Positions 51,921-61,271 of a DNA stretch of 64,000 nucleotides are shown here, one piece after another. The notes below the pieces were generated by a model. It was not told the DNA's origin. It worked only from the letters and a program-made list of their open reading frames with translations, and ran no database searches. Origin of the DNA: Allorhizobium pseudoryzae (lineage in GTDB: Bacteria > Pseudomonadota > Alphaproteobacteria > Rhizobiales > Rhizobiaceae). The stretch lies in the NCBI RefSeq assembly GCF_011046245.1, contig NZ_CP049241.1:1938001-2002000 (forward strand). The letters run 5' to 3'. Position numbers and translations under genes: made by a program. Numbering within the stretch: position 1 is the first letter of the stretch; every line of letters starts with the position of its first letter.

Positions 51921-52006
51921 GACTTCCTCCGCATCGGGCAAGCCGTTTCGCCTGCCCTTCTTAACATCGGAGGTCAAGGGCTTGATGACAAGGGTCACTC
52001 AACGAA

Positions 52007-52031
52007 GACGGCGCGGGGATGCCGCGCCGTC
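52007..52031. other. Strong hairpin between the chemoreceptor and SPFH genes
   Basis: GACGGCGCGG / CCGCGCCGTC with GGATG loop lies 26 bases after the chemoreceptor stop. There is no U-run on either strand, so termination is uncertain. Confidence 0.45.
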
Positions 52032-52056
52032 CGTGTTCTGAGGAAGGAGAGGGGGC

Positions 52057-54003
52057 TTAGAATTCTTCCCAGTTGTCGCGGGAAACCGCGGCATTGCCGA
52101 CAGCACGTGCCGGTGCGGCGGGGCGCACGCTGCGCGGCGGGGCCGCCGTCGCATGGGCCGGTGGTGCGGCCATGGCGCGTGCCGTCTGGCGCAGAGCCGA
52201 GGCTTGGGCGGTCGCTGTGCCATCGATGCGGAACTGGGAAACCAGTTCGCGCAGCTTGGCGGCTTCGTTGGCAAGCGCTGCGGAGGCCGCGTTCGATTCC
52301 TCCACCATCGCCGCATTCTGCTGCGTCGTCTGGTCCATGGCGTTGACGGCCTGGTTGACTTCCGACAGGCCGGTTGCCTGCTCCTTGGCGGAGATGGCGA
52401 TGGCATCCATGTGGGTGTTCATCTCGATGATGAAGGTGCCGATGGTGCGTAGCGCCGTGCTGGCCTGACGGACGAGATCGACGCCGCCGGCAACTTCCGA
52501 GCTGGAGTTCTGGATGAGGGCCTTGATCTCCTTGGCGGCGTTGGCGGAGCGTTGCGCCAGTTCGCGCACTTCCTGGGCGACGACGGCAAAACCCTTGCCG
52601 GCTTCACCGGCGCGTGCGGCCTCGACGCCTGCGTTCAGCGCAAGCAGGTTGGTCTGGAAGGCGATTTCGTCGATGACGCCGATGATGTTGGAGATCTGCT
52701 GAGAGCTGTTCTCGATCTTCTTCATCGCCTCTTCGGCGCGGCCGACGACCTCGGAGGAAGCATTGGCGGACGAGTTTGCCTGCGAGGCGACGCGGCGGGC
52801 TTCTTCGGTCCGTTTGGTGGAGTTCTGCACGTTCGCCGTGATCTCTTCGACCGCGGCGGCGGTTTCCTCAAGGGCTGCGGCCTGCTGTTCGGTGCGTTTC
52901 GACAGGTGGTCGGAGCCGTTGGCGATTTCGCGAGTGCCCGTCTCCATCGTCTCGATGCTGTTGTTGATGGCAGACAGCGTCTGGTTCAGCTGGCGGATGG
53001 ACTGGTTGAAGTCGTGGCGCAGCGGCTCGAAGTCCGGTGCGAACGTGTCCGTCAGCTGGAAGGCGAGGTCACCATCAGCCAGCCGCTTCAGGCCCTGGGC
53101 GAGGCCGGAGGTGGCAACCCGCAGGCGATCCGCCGCATCGGCTTCGGCGCGCTGCTGGGCGGCAATCCGGTCGGCTTCCGCCTGGGCCCGGTTTTCTTCG
53201 GCTTCCGCCTGCAGACGCTGATTGGCGACGGCCGCTTCGCGGAAGATCTGCATGGCATCGGCCATGCGGCCGATCTCGTCCTTGCCGTGCTTGTCGATGA
53301 CCACGTTCAGTTCGCCGTTTGCGAGACGGGTCGTTGCGCTGGCCAGGCGGCCGAGCGGACGGGAAACCAGCTGGAAGTTCAGAAGGCCAAGGGCAGCCGC
53401 TGCCGCCGCCACGACGAAGGACGCAAACAGGGAGATGAACTCGACGGCGCCCAAAGCGGTCATCTGTTCGCGGTAGGCATTGGATGCGTTGGCCTGGATG
53501 TCAGCCTTGACAGCCTGGATGGAGGCATTGAAGTTCTCGAGCAGGCGGGTGCCCGTATCCGTCAGTTCGAGTGCCCGGGCCATATCGACGGTCATCGGGT
53601 CACGCATCAGCTCGATCTGTCGTGCGATGACCTGCGTACGCCAGGACGAAATGGCGGCCAGTGCTTCCTTGAGCTTCGGCAGATCGTTCGGCATTTCCTT
53701 CGTAACGAGAGGCTCAAGCGCTGCGGCCTGCTGATCGATGGAGGTGCTGACTTTCTGGTACTCGCTGAGGAAGTCACGGTTGCCGGTTAGCAGGAAGCTC
53801 TTCACCGCCAGATTGGCTTTCGTGATGGAATCAACAAGCGTCGCAGTTTCACCGACGACCACCGTCAGTCGCTGGTTCTGCTCGACCAGCGCCGTTGCCG
53901 CCGTCGACCGCATGTAGATAAAGCCTGAAGCGACGATGGCGATGATCGCCAGAATACCGAAGGCCACAAAACCCTTAGCGCTGACGGACATGTTCTTGAG
54001 CAT
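52057..54003 (-). CDS. Methyl-accepting chemotaxis protein with tandem HAMP and C-terminal tether
   Basis: The 648-residue receptor has an N-terminal membrane span (about residues 10-30), a helical periplasmic ligand domain, a second span near 190-210, and a HAMP domain ([19 protein letters not shown]). A second HAMP-like stretch ([19 protein letters not shown]) precedes the signalling hairpin with tip motif [22 protein letters not shown]. The C-terminal NWEEF matches the CheR/CheB-binding pentapeptide. The ligand domain is all-helical (4HB/CHASE3-like), not a Cache domain. A free-standing PDC-type periplasmic sensor gene lies 75 bases upstream on the same strand, a possible co-receptor. Confidence 0.93.
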   Translation of the reverse strand: MLKNMSVSAKGFVAFGILAIIAIVASGFIYMRSTAATALVEQNQRLTVVVGETATLVDSITKANLAVKSFLLTGNRDFLSEYQKVSTSIDQQAAALEPLVTKEMPNDLPKLKEALAAISSWRTQVIARQIELMRDPMTVDMARALELTDTGTRLLENFNASIQAVKADIQANASNAYREQMTALGAVEFISLFASFVVAAAAAALGLLNFQLVSRPLGRLASATTRLANGELNVVIDKHGKDEIGRMADAMQIFREAAVANQRLQAEAEENRAQAEADRIAAQQRAEADAADRLRVATSGLAQGLKRLADGDLAFQLTDTFAPDFEPLRHDFNQSIRQLNQTLSAINNSIETMETGTREIANGSDHLSKRTEQQAAALEETAAAVEEITANVQNSTKRTEEARRVASQANSSANASSEVVGRAEEAMKKIENSSQQISNIIGVIDEIAFQTNLLALNAGVEAARAGEAGKGFAVVAQEVRELAQRSANAAKEIKALIQNSSSEVAGGVDLVRQASTALRTIGTFIIEMNTHMDAIAISAKEQATGLSEVNQAVNAMDQTTQQNAAMVEESNAASAALANEAAKLRELVSQFRIDGTATAQASALRQTARAMAAPPAHATAAPPRSVRPAAPARAVGNAAVSRDNWEEF

Positions 54004-54078
54004 GGTTGGCCCTACCTTGGAAAAATGATGCGCTGGAGACCGGATGCCCCCGATCCGGTGATCCGCTGCAGGTCGTTG

Positions 54079-54693
54079 TTAGGTACCCGGTGTTGTGCGC
54101 CGAGCCAGTTCGGTCAGGTTCATTTCAACGGTGACGGCGCCAATCGACTTCTTCGTCTGCGGATCGACCACCGTAAAGCTGACCTGGCCACGCCAGATCT
54201 TGGAGCCCTTGTCCCATTCGGCCTCGTCGATGAAAACGGCGTCCCCCGAGACGTTGTACGTCTTCTGGAACTTGGCCTCGTCACCCTGCCAGAAGTCGCT
54301 CGTGACGGAACTCTGGCCAACATTGAGACCATTCTGGTCCATCACGAAGATTTCCGCATAAAGGCCAAGTGAGCGCCCCTGAATGCGCGAAAGGTAGACC
54401 GAGAGCGGATTGGACAATGTTGCCGCGATCAGAGGTTTGTCGGCGTTTTCGCGTTCGGCGCGCCACTGCTTGTCCAGTGCGTCGATCTGGCTCTGCTTCA
54501 GGTCGGTCAGCCGGGCGTTCTGCGCTTCGATCGACAGCCGCACGATGTCGCTGTCGATGAAGCTGCGGATGTCCTTGATGACGTTCTGAGTAATGAGCGC
54601 GGCGGGATCGAGCTTTGCCGGTTCTGCCTGCGCAACAGTCGTACTCAAGCCTGCCACGACAGCAGCCACACATAGTAACCTGTTGTTCATCAT
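54079..54693 (-). CDS. Free-standing periplasmic PDC-type sensor domain
   Basis: The 204-residue protein has a signal peptide (LLCVAAVVAGLSTTVAQA) and then a helix followed by a PAS/PDC-like fold. The helix-strand core reads GRSLGLYAEIFVMDQNGLNVGQSSVTSDFWQGDEAKF, then WRGQVSFTVVDPQTKKSIGAVTVEMNL. The MDQNG...SDFWQGDEAK pattern is typical of periplasmic PDC/Cache sensor domains. It has no transmembrane or signalling region of its own. GGGAG precedes the ATG. It lies immediately upstream of a chemoreceptor that lacks such a domain, suggesting a two-part receptor. Confidence 0.8.
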   Translation of the reverse strand: MMNNRLLCVAAVVAGLSTTVAQAEPAKLDPAALITQNVIKDIRSFIDSDIVRLSIEAQNARLTDLKQSQIDALDKQWRAERENADKPLIAATLSNPLSVYLSRIQGRSLGLYAEIFVMDQNGLNVGQSSVTSDFWQGDEAKFQKTYNVSGDAVFIDEAEWDKGSKIWRGQVSFTVVDPQTKKSIGAVTVEMNLTELARRTTPGT

Positions 54694-55232
54694 TTTTCTC
54701 CCTTCGTCAGTTACTTTAGAGTGGCCTGATTAATTTAGCGTGAATGTATAAAATGAGGGGTGTATTTTTGTATTGAAATACAATTGCTTAGGAGAATTTG
54801 CCTGCTATTTGGGCAAGGATCTTCAATCCTTGAGAGAAGAGTTGCCATTGCCTTCGGCGTGGCAAGCCTCTGAAAATGCAATTGTTCTCATGTTGCCGCG
54901 CTGGTTTTGGTGCGGTGGGCCAAGACACGCCGCCAGACCTCTGCGACTTTTGCGCGAGTTCGTTCACCCGTGGGGATTGGCTTCCTTTATCGCGTCGGAT
55001 GGGGCGTTCAGGGGGACAGTCGCGTCAGATGGTTGTTGCTTCGATGATGCGTGACATGTTTTCCGTCCGCACCGTGTCCAGTGTTCAACCGCCATCTGGA
55101 CCAGGTGCTTCCGCTGCTGTTCTTTGTTTGCTTTCGCATCGGTCCTCGGGTTTCTTTTGAGGATCTTTGCTATAAAAGACGGCTGAAGAACCCGGTCGCA
55201 GCCTACCCGGTCAAAACAAGGATGCCTGAACG
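54694..55232. other. 539-base intergenic region upstream of queC and the PDC gene
   Basis: The first ~170 bases are AT-rich, unlike the flanks, and contain a perfect dyad TTGTATT-GA-AATACAA (54768-54783) that may be an operator for the leftward PDC gene. The region also contains weak rightward frames without convincing ribosome-binding sites. A TATAAA near 55171 and a direct ACCCGGTC repeat near 55191 and 55206 lie before queC. No gene or known riboswitch is assigned. Confidence 0.45.
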
Positions 55233-55940
55233 ATGAAAACGCTCGTCGTCTGCTCCGGCGGACTGAACTCCGTCTCGCTGGCCTACAAGATTGCCGCGGA
55301 GGCGGATCTTGTCGGCCTCATTTCCTTCGACTATGGCCAGCGCCACAAGAAGGAACTGCAGTTTGCGGCACTGGCGGCCGCGCGTCTTTCCGTGCCGCAC
55401 CACGTCATCGACATCACCACCATCGGCAAGCATCTGACCGGATCTGCGCTGACGGATGATGTCGCGGTGCCGGATGGGCATTATGCGGAGGAGACGATGA
55501 AGATCACCGTCGTTCCCAACCGCAACGCCATCATGCTGACCATCGCCTTCGGGCTTGCTGCGGCGCAAGGGGCCGATGCGGTGGCCATTGCGGTGCACGG
55601 CGGCGACCACTTCATCTATCCGGATTGCCGACCGGGCTTCATCGACAGCTTCCAGGTCATGCAGAACCATGCGCTGGAGGGGTATGCCAGCGTTCAACTT
55701 CTGTCGCCCTTCGTCACCATCTCGAAGGCCGATATCGTTACGGAAGGCGCGCGGCATGCCACGCCCTTTGCCGAGACCTGGTCCTGCTACAAGGGGGGCG
55801 AGCGGCATTGCGGGCGGTGCGGAACCTGCGTCGAACGGCGCGAGGCCTTCCATCTGGCCGGTGTCGCCGATCCGACCGAGTACGAGGACGCGGACTTCTG
55901 GAAGACGGCGACGGCCACGTTCAAGGCCGAGGCTGTCTGA
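55233..55940 (+). CDS. queC: 7-cyano-7-deazaguanine synthase, with altered PP-loop
   Basis: QueC converts 7-carboxy-7-deazaguanine to preQ0 for queuosine synthesis. The 235-residue protein has the family layout: an N-terminal PP-loop, FDYGQRHKKEL near residue 33, PNRNAIMLTIAFGLAAAQGADAV, GDHFIYPDCRPGF, and a C-terminal zinc site with four cysteines (SCYKGGERHCGRCGTC). The PP-loop reads SGGLNS (residues 8-13) where the family has SGGxDS, so the conserved Asp is Asn12. It stands alone, without queD or queE nearby. AAGGA lies before the ATG. Confidence 0.9.
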   Translation: MKTLVVCSGGLNSVSLAYKIAAEADLVGLISFDYGQRHKKELQFAALAAARLSVPHHVIDITTIGKHLTGSALTDDVAVPDGHYAEETMKITVVPNRNAIMLTIAFGLAAAQGADAVAIAVHGGDHFIYPDCRPGFIDSFQVMQNHALEGYASVQLLSPFVTISKADIVTEGARHATPFAETWSCYKGGERHCGRCGTCVERREAFHLAGVADPTEYEDADFWKTATATFKAEAV

Positions 55941-56052
55941 GCCGTCTGATCGTCACCAACGGGCCACGATCCATTTCGTCTCTTGATTGGACCATCACCG
56001 GTCCTTCCGTCAGTCTTTGCCAGTTGCGAAGGCGGTTTAGCGGGTGACGGTG

Positions 56053-56820
56053 ATGGACAAGGCGAGGGACTACCTGAACCGGGACAGGTTGCGGAGCATT
56101 TCGCTGCTGAAATATCTGCAGGCCTTCCCCGCGGATACCCGGCTGTTTCATACGCAAGGAGCAGAAGGGGAGGCGGTAATGCTTCTACTCGTCGCCGCCG
56201 TCAGCGATTACGACCGCCACGCCTATCCCGGTGTCCGCCACGTCTGCTTCATCGCCAGCGACCATGCCGACCTGACGCTGCGGTTGGTGGCGCAAGTGCC
56301 GGCGGACGGCCCCTGCGTCTTCAAGCTGCCGACGCCGGCAGACGAGACGGCCGTTGCTCAGCGCTTTCGTCTTCGCCGCACGACCGCCTTTCATTCGTTC
56401 CGGTTGGCGGACGAACCGGGATGGACAGCGGCCACCGCTCTGGTGCGGTGCCAACCGAGCGAGGCCGGCTGGGCGCTCTTTAACGAACGTGGCTATGGGC
56501 GGGACTGGCTGCTGCCGCTTCTCGACAGCGGCCGGGCTTTTGTCGTCGAGGCACCGGAAGAGGGGATTGGCCTGTCGGTGTGCTTCGCCTTCGAGAACAG
56601 CCCGGGCCTCTGGGAGATCGGCGGGCTTGTAACCCATGCCTCAGCGCGCCGGCAGGGATTGGCGCGCCGTGTTGTCCAGGCCGCGTTTCTGGAGGTGGCG
56701 CGGCGCGGCCTTGTTACCCGTTATGTGGTCGAGGAGACCAATACGGCCTCGCTTGCGCTTGCGCGTTCACTGGATCTTTTCGAATTCCAGTGCCTGACGC
56801 ATTTTCTGTCGTTGGACTGA
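56053..56820 (+). CDS. GNAT-family N-acetyltransferase
   Basis: The C-terminal ~90 residues form a GNAT acetyl-CoA-binding domain: LWEIGGLVTHASARRQGLARRVVQAA includes the R/Q-x-x-G-x-A pyrophosphate loop, followed by VVEETNTASLALARSLDLFEF. The preceding ~160 residues are not clearly assignable and may be a degenerate second GNAT domain. The start is ATG at 56053 or GTG at 56044; the ribosome-binding site is unclear. The gene starts about 110 bases after queC on the same strand. Substrate unknown. Confidence 0.78.
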   Translation: MDKARDYLNRDRLRSISLLKYLQAFPADTRLFHTQGAEGEAVMLLLVAAVSDYDRHAYPGVRHVCFIASDHADLTLRLVAQVPADGPCVFKLPTPADETAVAQRFRLRRTTAFHSFRLADEPGWTAATALVRCQPSEAGWALFNERGYGRDWLLPLLDSGRAFVVEAPEEGIGLSVCFAFENSPGLWEIGGLVTHASARRQGLARRVVQAAFLEVARRGLVTRYVVEETNTASLALARSLDLFEFQCLTHFLSLD

Positions 56821-56953
56821 AGCGGCGCAAAGCCATGGTCCGGAGACGTACGCAAGCTGTGAACATGTCGCGTTTTAACGATTGGCTTAACGTTTCGTTG
56901 GTGTCGCGTTCCTAGCTTAAGCGCTGTCTGAAATACTCAGAGGAGAGCTCGGA

Positions 56954-57835
56954 ATGATTCCGACACCGGCGACGTCACTCGGTGCCATGCGGCACTCGCT
57001 CCTGGCCAAGATCTTCGGCACCTGCTTTTTTGCCATCCACCTCCCGTTGATCGCCATCATCCTTTATCTCGGCAGCGGGTTTTCCACCCACCATCCCGGT
57101 CCGGTGCTGGGTGTTCTGCTTGGCGCAACGCTTGCCGGAACCATTGCCTGCCTGTGGCTGCTCTGGCGCTTCTTTGCGCCGCTGAGACACCTTGCCCGCG
57201 CGATCGAGCACTATCAGGCCGAGGGCGCTCCCATCCGCCTCCAGATCAGCCGCAAGGACGAGATCGGCACCGTGACGCGTGCCGTCGTCAGCATGGTGGC
57301 GGAGGTCGAAAGCCTGATGAAGTCGCTGCGCCACCAGGCCTCCAGCGACCCCTTGACCGGACTTCACAATCGCCGCTGGCTGGCGGAGCGCATCCCCGTG
57401 GAGCAGGCGCGCGCGGCCCGCGAGAAGAGCCCGCTGTCGGCCATCCTGTTCGATCTCGACCACTTCAAGCAGATCAACGACCGGCATGGCCACGATACGG
57501 GCGACCACGTGCTGATGGCCGTTTCCGAAGCGGTGCGCGACAGCTTGCGCCGCTACGATATCGCCGCGCGCATCGGGGGCGAGGAGTTCTGCCTGATCCT
57601 GCCGCGCACCAGCAAACAGGAAGCCACGGCGATTGCCGAGCGTCTGCGGCAGACCTTCGAGGTTCTGGTGGTGAAGCCTTTACCGCACGGCCGGGTGACT
57701 GCCAGCTTCGGCGTCTATGAGGCAGCATCGTCCGACAGCATGCAACAGATCCTGTTGCATGCGGACCAGGCGCTTTATGCGGCCAAGGAGGGTGGGCGCA
57801 ACCGCGTGTTCGCCCTGGACAGAACGCCGGTGTGA
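56954..57835 (+). CDS. Membrane-bound diguanylate cyclase with HAMP domain
   Basis: The 293-residue protein makes cyclic di-GMP. It has two membrane spans (about residues 24-43 and 50-70), a HAMP domain, and a GGDEF domain beginning near SSDPLTGLHNRRWLAER. The catalytic motif is intact (GGEEF), and an RxxD inhibitory site (RRYD) lies five residues before it, so product feedback is likely. The short periplasmic loop suggests sensing within the membrane or by an accessory protein. GGAGAG precedes the ATG. Confidence 0.93.
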   Translation: MIPTPATSLGAMRHSLLAKIFGTCFFAIHLPLIAIILYLGSGFSTHHPGPVLGVLLGATLAGTIACLWLLWRFFAPLRHLARAIEHYQAEGAPIRLQISRKDEIGTVTRAVVSMVAEVESLMKSLRHQASSDPLTGLHNRRWLAERIPVEQARAAREKSPLSAILFDLDHFKQINDRHGHDTGDHVLMAVSEAVRDSLRRYDIAARIGGEEFCLILPRTSKQEATAIAERLRQTFEVLVVKPLPHGRVTASFGVYEAASSDSMQQILLHADQALYAAKEGGRNRVFALDRTPV

Positions 57836-57914
57836 GTGCCACGACGGCGTTGCGTCAGATGGCGCGTGGCGACGGGCGGCCATCGCCACGCGCCTCACGC
57901 CAGAGCAGGATGCG

Positions 57915-58952
57915 TCACACCCAGCCCATCAGTTCCCGGCGGGTGATGTGCTCCAGAACCCGCATGCCGTCCTCGCTGTCGTTGAGGCAGGGAATGTGGG
58001 AAAATTTTTCGCCGCCATTATGGAGGAAGTCTTCGCCGGCCTCCTCGGCAATTTCCTCCAGCGTTTCGAGGCAGTCGGAGACGAAGCCTGGATTGAGGAT
58101 GGCGATGCGCTTGACGCCCTCCTGGGCAAGCTTTTCCACCGTCTTGTCCGTGTAGGGCTGCAGCCATTCCTCCGGCCCGAAGCGGGACTGGAAGGTGACC
58201 ATCAGCTTCTCCTTCGGCCAGCCCAGGCGGTCGCGCAGCAGGCGTGTCGTCTTGTAGCATTGGCAGTGATAGGGATCGCCCTTCTTGAAATAGGACATCG
58301 GGATGCCGTGATAGGAGGTGATCACCAGTTCCGGTTCCCAATCCAGCGTCGCCAGATGCTTTTCGATCGAGCAGGCGAGCGCATCAATATAGACAGGGTC
58401 GTCGTGATAGCGCGGCACGGTGCGCAGCGCCGGCTGCCAGCGCATCTTCAGAAGCGCCTTGAAGGCCTCGTCGGCAACGGTTGCCGTCGTCGCCGCGGCA
58501 TATTGCGGGTAAAGCGGGAAGACGAGGATCTTCTCGCAGCCCGCCTTCTGCATTTCATTCATCTTGGCCTGAATCGCCGGCTGGCCGTAGCGCATCGCCC
58601 AATCCACATGCACATGCGGCATGTCCTTGAACCGTTCGGCAAGAATTTCCGCCTGGTTGCGGGTGTAGGTGCGCAGGTAGCTTTCGTCGAGATCCTTGTT
58701 CCAGATCGACTCGTAGGCCTTGCCGACCTTCTGTGGCCGCTTGTTCAGCACGATGCCGTAGAGGATCGGGTACCAGAACAGCCGTGACCACTCGATGACG
58801 CGTTTATCGGTCAGGAACTCCGCCAGGTAGCGCCGCATCGACCAGTAATCTGTGCCGTCCGGCGTGCCGAGATTGACGAGCAGGACACCGACCTTGCCGA
58901 AGCGGACCTCCGGATGATCGGCTGGCAGGTGGATGGCGGGAGCATTCATCAT
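57915..58952 (-). CDS. hemH: Ferrochelatase
   Basis: HemH inserts ferrous iron into protoporphyrin IX, the last step of heme synthesis. The 345-residue product has GVLLVNLGTPD at the N-terminus, the LYPQYAAATTAT segment, catalytic His215 in SYHGIPMSYF, YHCQCYKTTRLL, and the signature FQSRFGPEEWLQPYT. The ATG at 58952 is chosen because CAGGA lies 8 bases upstream and MNAPAIHLP precedes the conserved core; longer frames to 58970 or 59006 lack a ribosome-binding site. A strong terminator for the upstream gene lies just before it. Confidence 0.94.
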   Translation of the reverse strand: MMNAPAIHLPADHPEVRFGKVGVLLVNLGTPDGTDYWSMRRYLAEFLTDKRVIEWSRLFWYPILYGIVLNKRPQKVGKAYESIWNKDLDESYLRTYTRNQAEILAERFKDMPHVHVDWAMRYGQPAIQAKMNEMQKAGCEKILVFPLYPQYAAATTATVADEAFKALLKMRWQPALRTVPRYHDDPVYIDALACSIEKHLATLDWEPELVITSYHGIPMSYFKKGDPYHCQCYKTTRLLRDRLGWPKEKLMVTFQSRFGPEEWLQPYTDKTVEKLAQEGVKRIAILNPGFVSDCLETLEEIAEEAGEDFLHNGGEKFSHIPCLNDSEDGMRVLEHITRRELMGWV

Positions 58953-59026
58953 TGCGGTTTCCTGGGACATTGAACGGGGCCAGTTTTCACTACGTGTGCC
59001 GGGCACTGCTGGTTCTATGTAGAAAC

Positions 59027-59057
59027 AAAAAACGACCCGGGGAAGCCCCCGGGTCGT
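59027..59057 (-). terminator. Rho-independent terminator of the 5'-nucleotidase gene
   Basis: Stem ACGACCCGGGG / CCCCGGGTCGT with AAGC loop, followed leftward by six U residues; lies 30 bases after the stop. Confidence 0.88.
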
Positions 59058-59087
59058 ACCTCAATCGTGACAAAAGGTCCTGATGGC

Positions 59088-61055
59088 TCAGTTGGCCGGC
59101 AGTTCCAGTTCGGCGCCGATCTCGATCAGGTTCGGGCGGCGCAGTTTGTTGGCGTCGGCAATCTTCTTCCAGTCCTCGCCCTTGCCATAGGTGGCTTCGG
59201 CGATCTTCCAGAGCGAGTCGCCCTTCATGACCGTGTACATCTTCGGGCCTGCGGGTGCGGCAGCCGGGGCTGCTGCGGGCGCTGCCGGAGCAACGGGGGC
59301 TGCAGCGGGTGCCTGGGCCGTGACGGCCGGAGCAGCAGTCGGAGCCGCCGGGGCAGGGGCAGCAGCCGTTGCCGGAGCGGGTGCTGCCGGAGCAGCCGCT
59401 GCTGCGGGTGCCGGAGCCGGGGCCTTCGGCGGCGCGACGTAATCTGCCGGTGTTGCGTCCTTGATGCGACCGTCGGTGTAGGGCTTGTAGGGCGAGTTGG
59501 CGCTGATGTAATCGGCCACGGCCTGTTCCAGGTTCGGCCCGAAGTCATAGGCGTTCACGGCATTGGTCGCGAACATCTTGAAGCCGTCGCCGCCGCCACG
59601 CACGTAGTTGTTGGTGACGACGCCATAGGTCTTGGCCGGATCGAGCGGAACGAAGGCATCGCCTTCCTTGACCATAACGTCGCTGACGCGCGAGCCGACC
59701 GGCTTGGAGCGGTCGAAGGTGTACTTCATGCCGCCAACCTGGGCAAAACGACCGGCGCCGTCCTCGATCTGGCTCACGCCGTTTTCAAGCGCGGCCTTCA
59801 GGTCCGCCCCCTTGATCTGGAAGGTGGCAATCGTGTTCTGGAACGGCAGCACCGTCAGCACTTCACCCATGGTCACGTCGCCCTGGTCGATCGAAGCACG
59901 CAGGCCACCGCCGTTGACGATGGCGATCGTGATGCCCTGGTCCTTGACGCGGGCGAGCGAGGCATCGGCGACGAGGTTGCCCATCGAGCATTCGACGGCA
60001 CGGCAGGCCTTGCGGTCGCCGTTGATTTCGCCTTCCGAGGTGCCGACGACCTTCTTCTTCAGGTCTTCGAGCGGAGCGCCCAGTTCCTTCACCTTGGCGG
60101 CATAGGCCTCATCGGGCTTCACCGAGGCATCCAGCAGCTTCGGTGCGCCACCGGCCGATTTCACCACGCCGTTATCGTCGAAGGTGACGGTGAGCTCGCC
60201 GAGATACTTCGAATAGGCATAGGCGGTGACGACCGGGATCTCGGCGCCCGACGGGTTCTTCACCATGGTCGGGTAGGGACCGGAGGACTTCGCATCGGTC
60301 GAGGAGAGGTAGGTATGGCTGTGACCGCCGACCACCACGTCGATGCCATCCACGGCAGCGGCGATTTCCTTGTCCTTGTTGTAGCCGACATGCGTCAGCG
60401 CAATGATTTTGTTGACGCCCTGGCCCTGCAGTTCCGCGACCGCCTTCTTCAGGTAGGTGATTTCGTCCTCGAAGGAGATGTCCGGGCCAGGCGACGAGGT
60501 TTCGCCGCTGTCGGTGGCCAGAACGGAGACGACGCCGACTTTCTGGCCGCCGATCTCCTTGACGACGTAGCCCTTGTATTTGCCGTCGAGCAGGCTGCCG
60601 GCCTTGGCAATGGTGTTGCCGGAAATGATCGGGAACTTCAGCGCGGCGATGAATTTGTTGAGTTCTTCCGGGCCATCGTCAAACTCGTGGTTGCCGATCG
60701 CCATGGCGTCGAAACCGATGCCGTTCATGAAGTCCGCCACCGGGGCGCTCTTGAACGTCGAGTAGTAGAGCGAACCCTGGAACTGGTCGCCGGCATCGAG
60801 AACCAGCAGATTTGCGTTCGGATTGGCGGCGCGGAAGCCGTCGATGGCGCTCTTGACGCGCGCAATGCCGCCGAAGCACTCATTGGCGTCGGCTTCCTTC
60901 TGCGAGCAGGTCGCATCCGACTTGTTGATCGCCTCGATGCGCGAGTGCAGGTCGTTGATGTGCAGGATGTTCAACTGGTAGTCCGCAAGTGCCACCCCTG
61001 CGTAGAGCGAAAACATGCTCGCCGCCAGCACGCTAAAACCAAGCCTTTTCATCAT
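59088..61055 (-). CDS. Periplasmic 5'-nucleotidase/2',3'-cyclic phosphodiesterase with C-terminal LysM domain
   Basis: The 655-residue exported enzyme removes phosphate from nucleotides. A signal peptide (residues 1-25) precedes the calcineurin-like metallophosphatase domain (HINDLHSRIE, LDAGDQFQGS, GNHEFDDG, GGHSHTYL). The 5'-nucleotidase C-terminal domain follows, with NGGGLRASI. After it come about 75 residues of Ala/Pro repeats and a C-terminal LysM domain (YTVMKGDSLWKIAEATYGKG). LysM would tether the enzyme to peptidoglycan. The ATG at 61055 follows GAAGGAGAA; the gene ends at its own terminator. Confidence 0.92.
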   Translation of the reverse strand: MMKRLGFSVLAASMFSLYAGVALADYQLNILHINDLHSRIEAINKSDATCSQKEADANECFGGIARVKSAIDGFRAANPNANLLVLDAGDQFQGSLYYSTFKSAPVADFMNGIGFDAMAIGNHEFDDGPEELNKFIAALKFPIISGNTIAKAGSLLDGKYKGYVVKEIGGQKVGVVSVLATDSGETSSPGPDISFEDEITYLKKAVAELQGQGVNKIIALTHVGYNKDKEIAAAVDGIDVVVGGHSHTYLSSTDAKSSGPYPTMVKNPSGAEIPVVTAYAYSKYLGELTVTFDDNGVVKSAGGAPKLLDASVKPDEAYAAKVKELGAPLEDLKKKVVGTSEGEINGDRKACRAVECSMGNLVADASLARVKDQGITIAIVNGGGLRASIDQGDVTMGEVLTVLPFQNTIATFQIKGADLKAALENGVSQIEDGAGRFAQVGGMKYTFDRSKPVGSRVSDVMVKEGDAFVPLDPAKTYGVVTNNYVRGGGDGFKMFATNAVNAYDFGPNLEQAVADYISANSPYKPYTDGRIKDATPADYVAPPKAPAPAPAAAAAPAAPAPATAAAPAPAAPTAAPAVTAQAPAAAPVAPAAPAAAPAAAPAGPKMYTVMKGDSLWKIAEATYGKGEDWKKIADANKLRRPNLIEIGAELELPAN

Positions 61056-61220
61056 CCTAGAATTCTCCTTCAAGGTCGGGCGCGGTGTCTTCCGCCCTGT
61101 TCCGCCTCTTGTAATTGATCATTATGACACGCGTTCATCGCACCATGTTTTCATCAGCCCTTATGGACTGCAAGGGAAATATGACAGGGATGCAGAGGAA
61201 ATTCTTTGCAACTTAAACAG

Positions 61221-61245
61221 GAAACCCCGCCGAGGGCGGGGTTTC
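61221..61245 (-). terminator. Probable terminator of the Omp10-like gene
   Basis: Stem GAAACCCCGCC / GGCGGGGTTTC with GAG loop, followed leftward by CTGTTTAAG; the U-tract is short. Confidence 0.6.
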
Positions 61246-61271
61246 GAAAAAAACACAATCCGGCGGTTGCG

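Noticed and set aside
54773..55160. Rightward frames in the queC/PDC intergenic region
   Set aside because: TTG or weak ATG starts, no ribosome-binding site, Cys/Arg/Ser-rich translations unlike real proteins.
55140..55232. Possible preQ1 riboswitch before queC
   Set aside because: A small hairpin, an A-rich tail and a repeated ACCCGGTC are present, but the preQ1-I pseudoknot pairing with the AAGGA ribosome-binding site could not be drawn.
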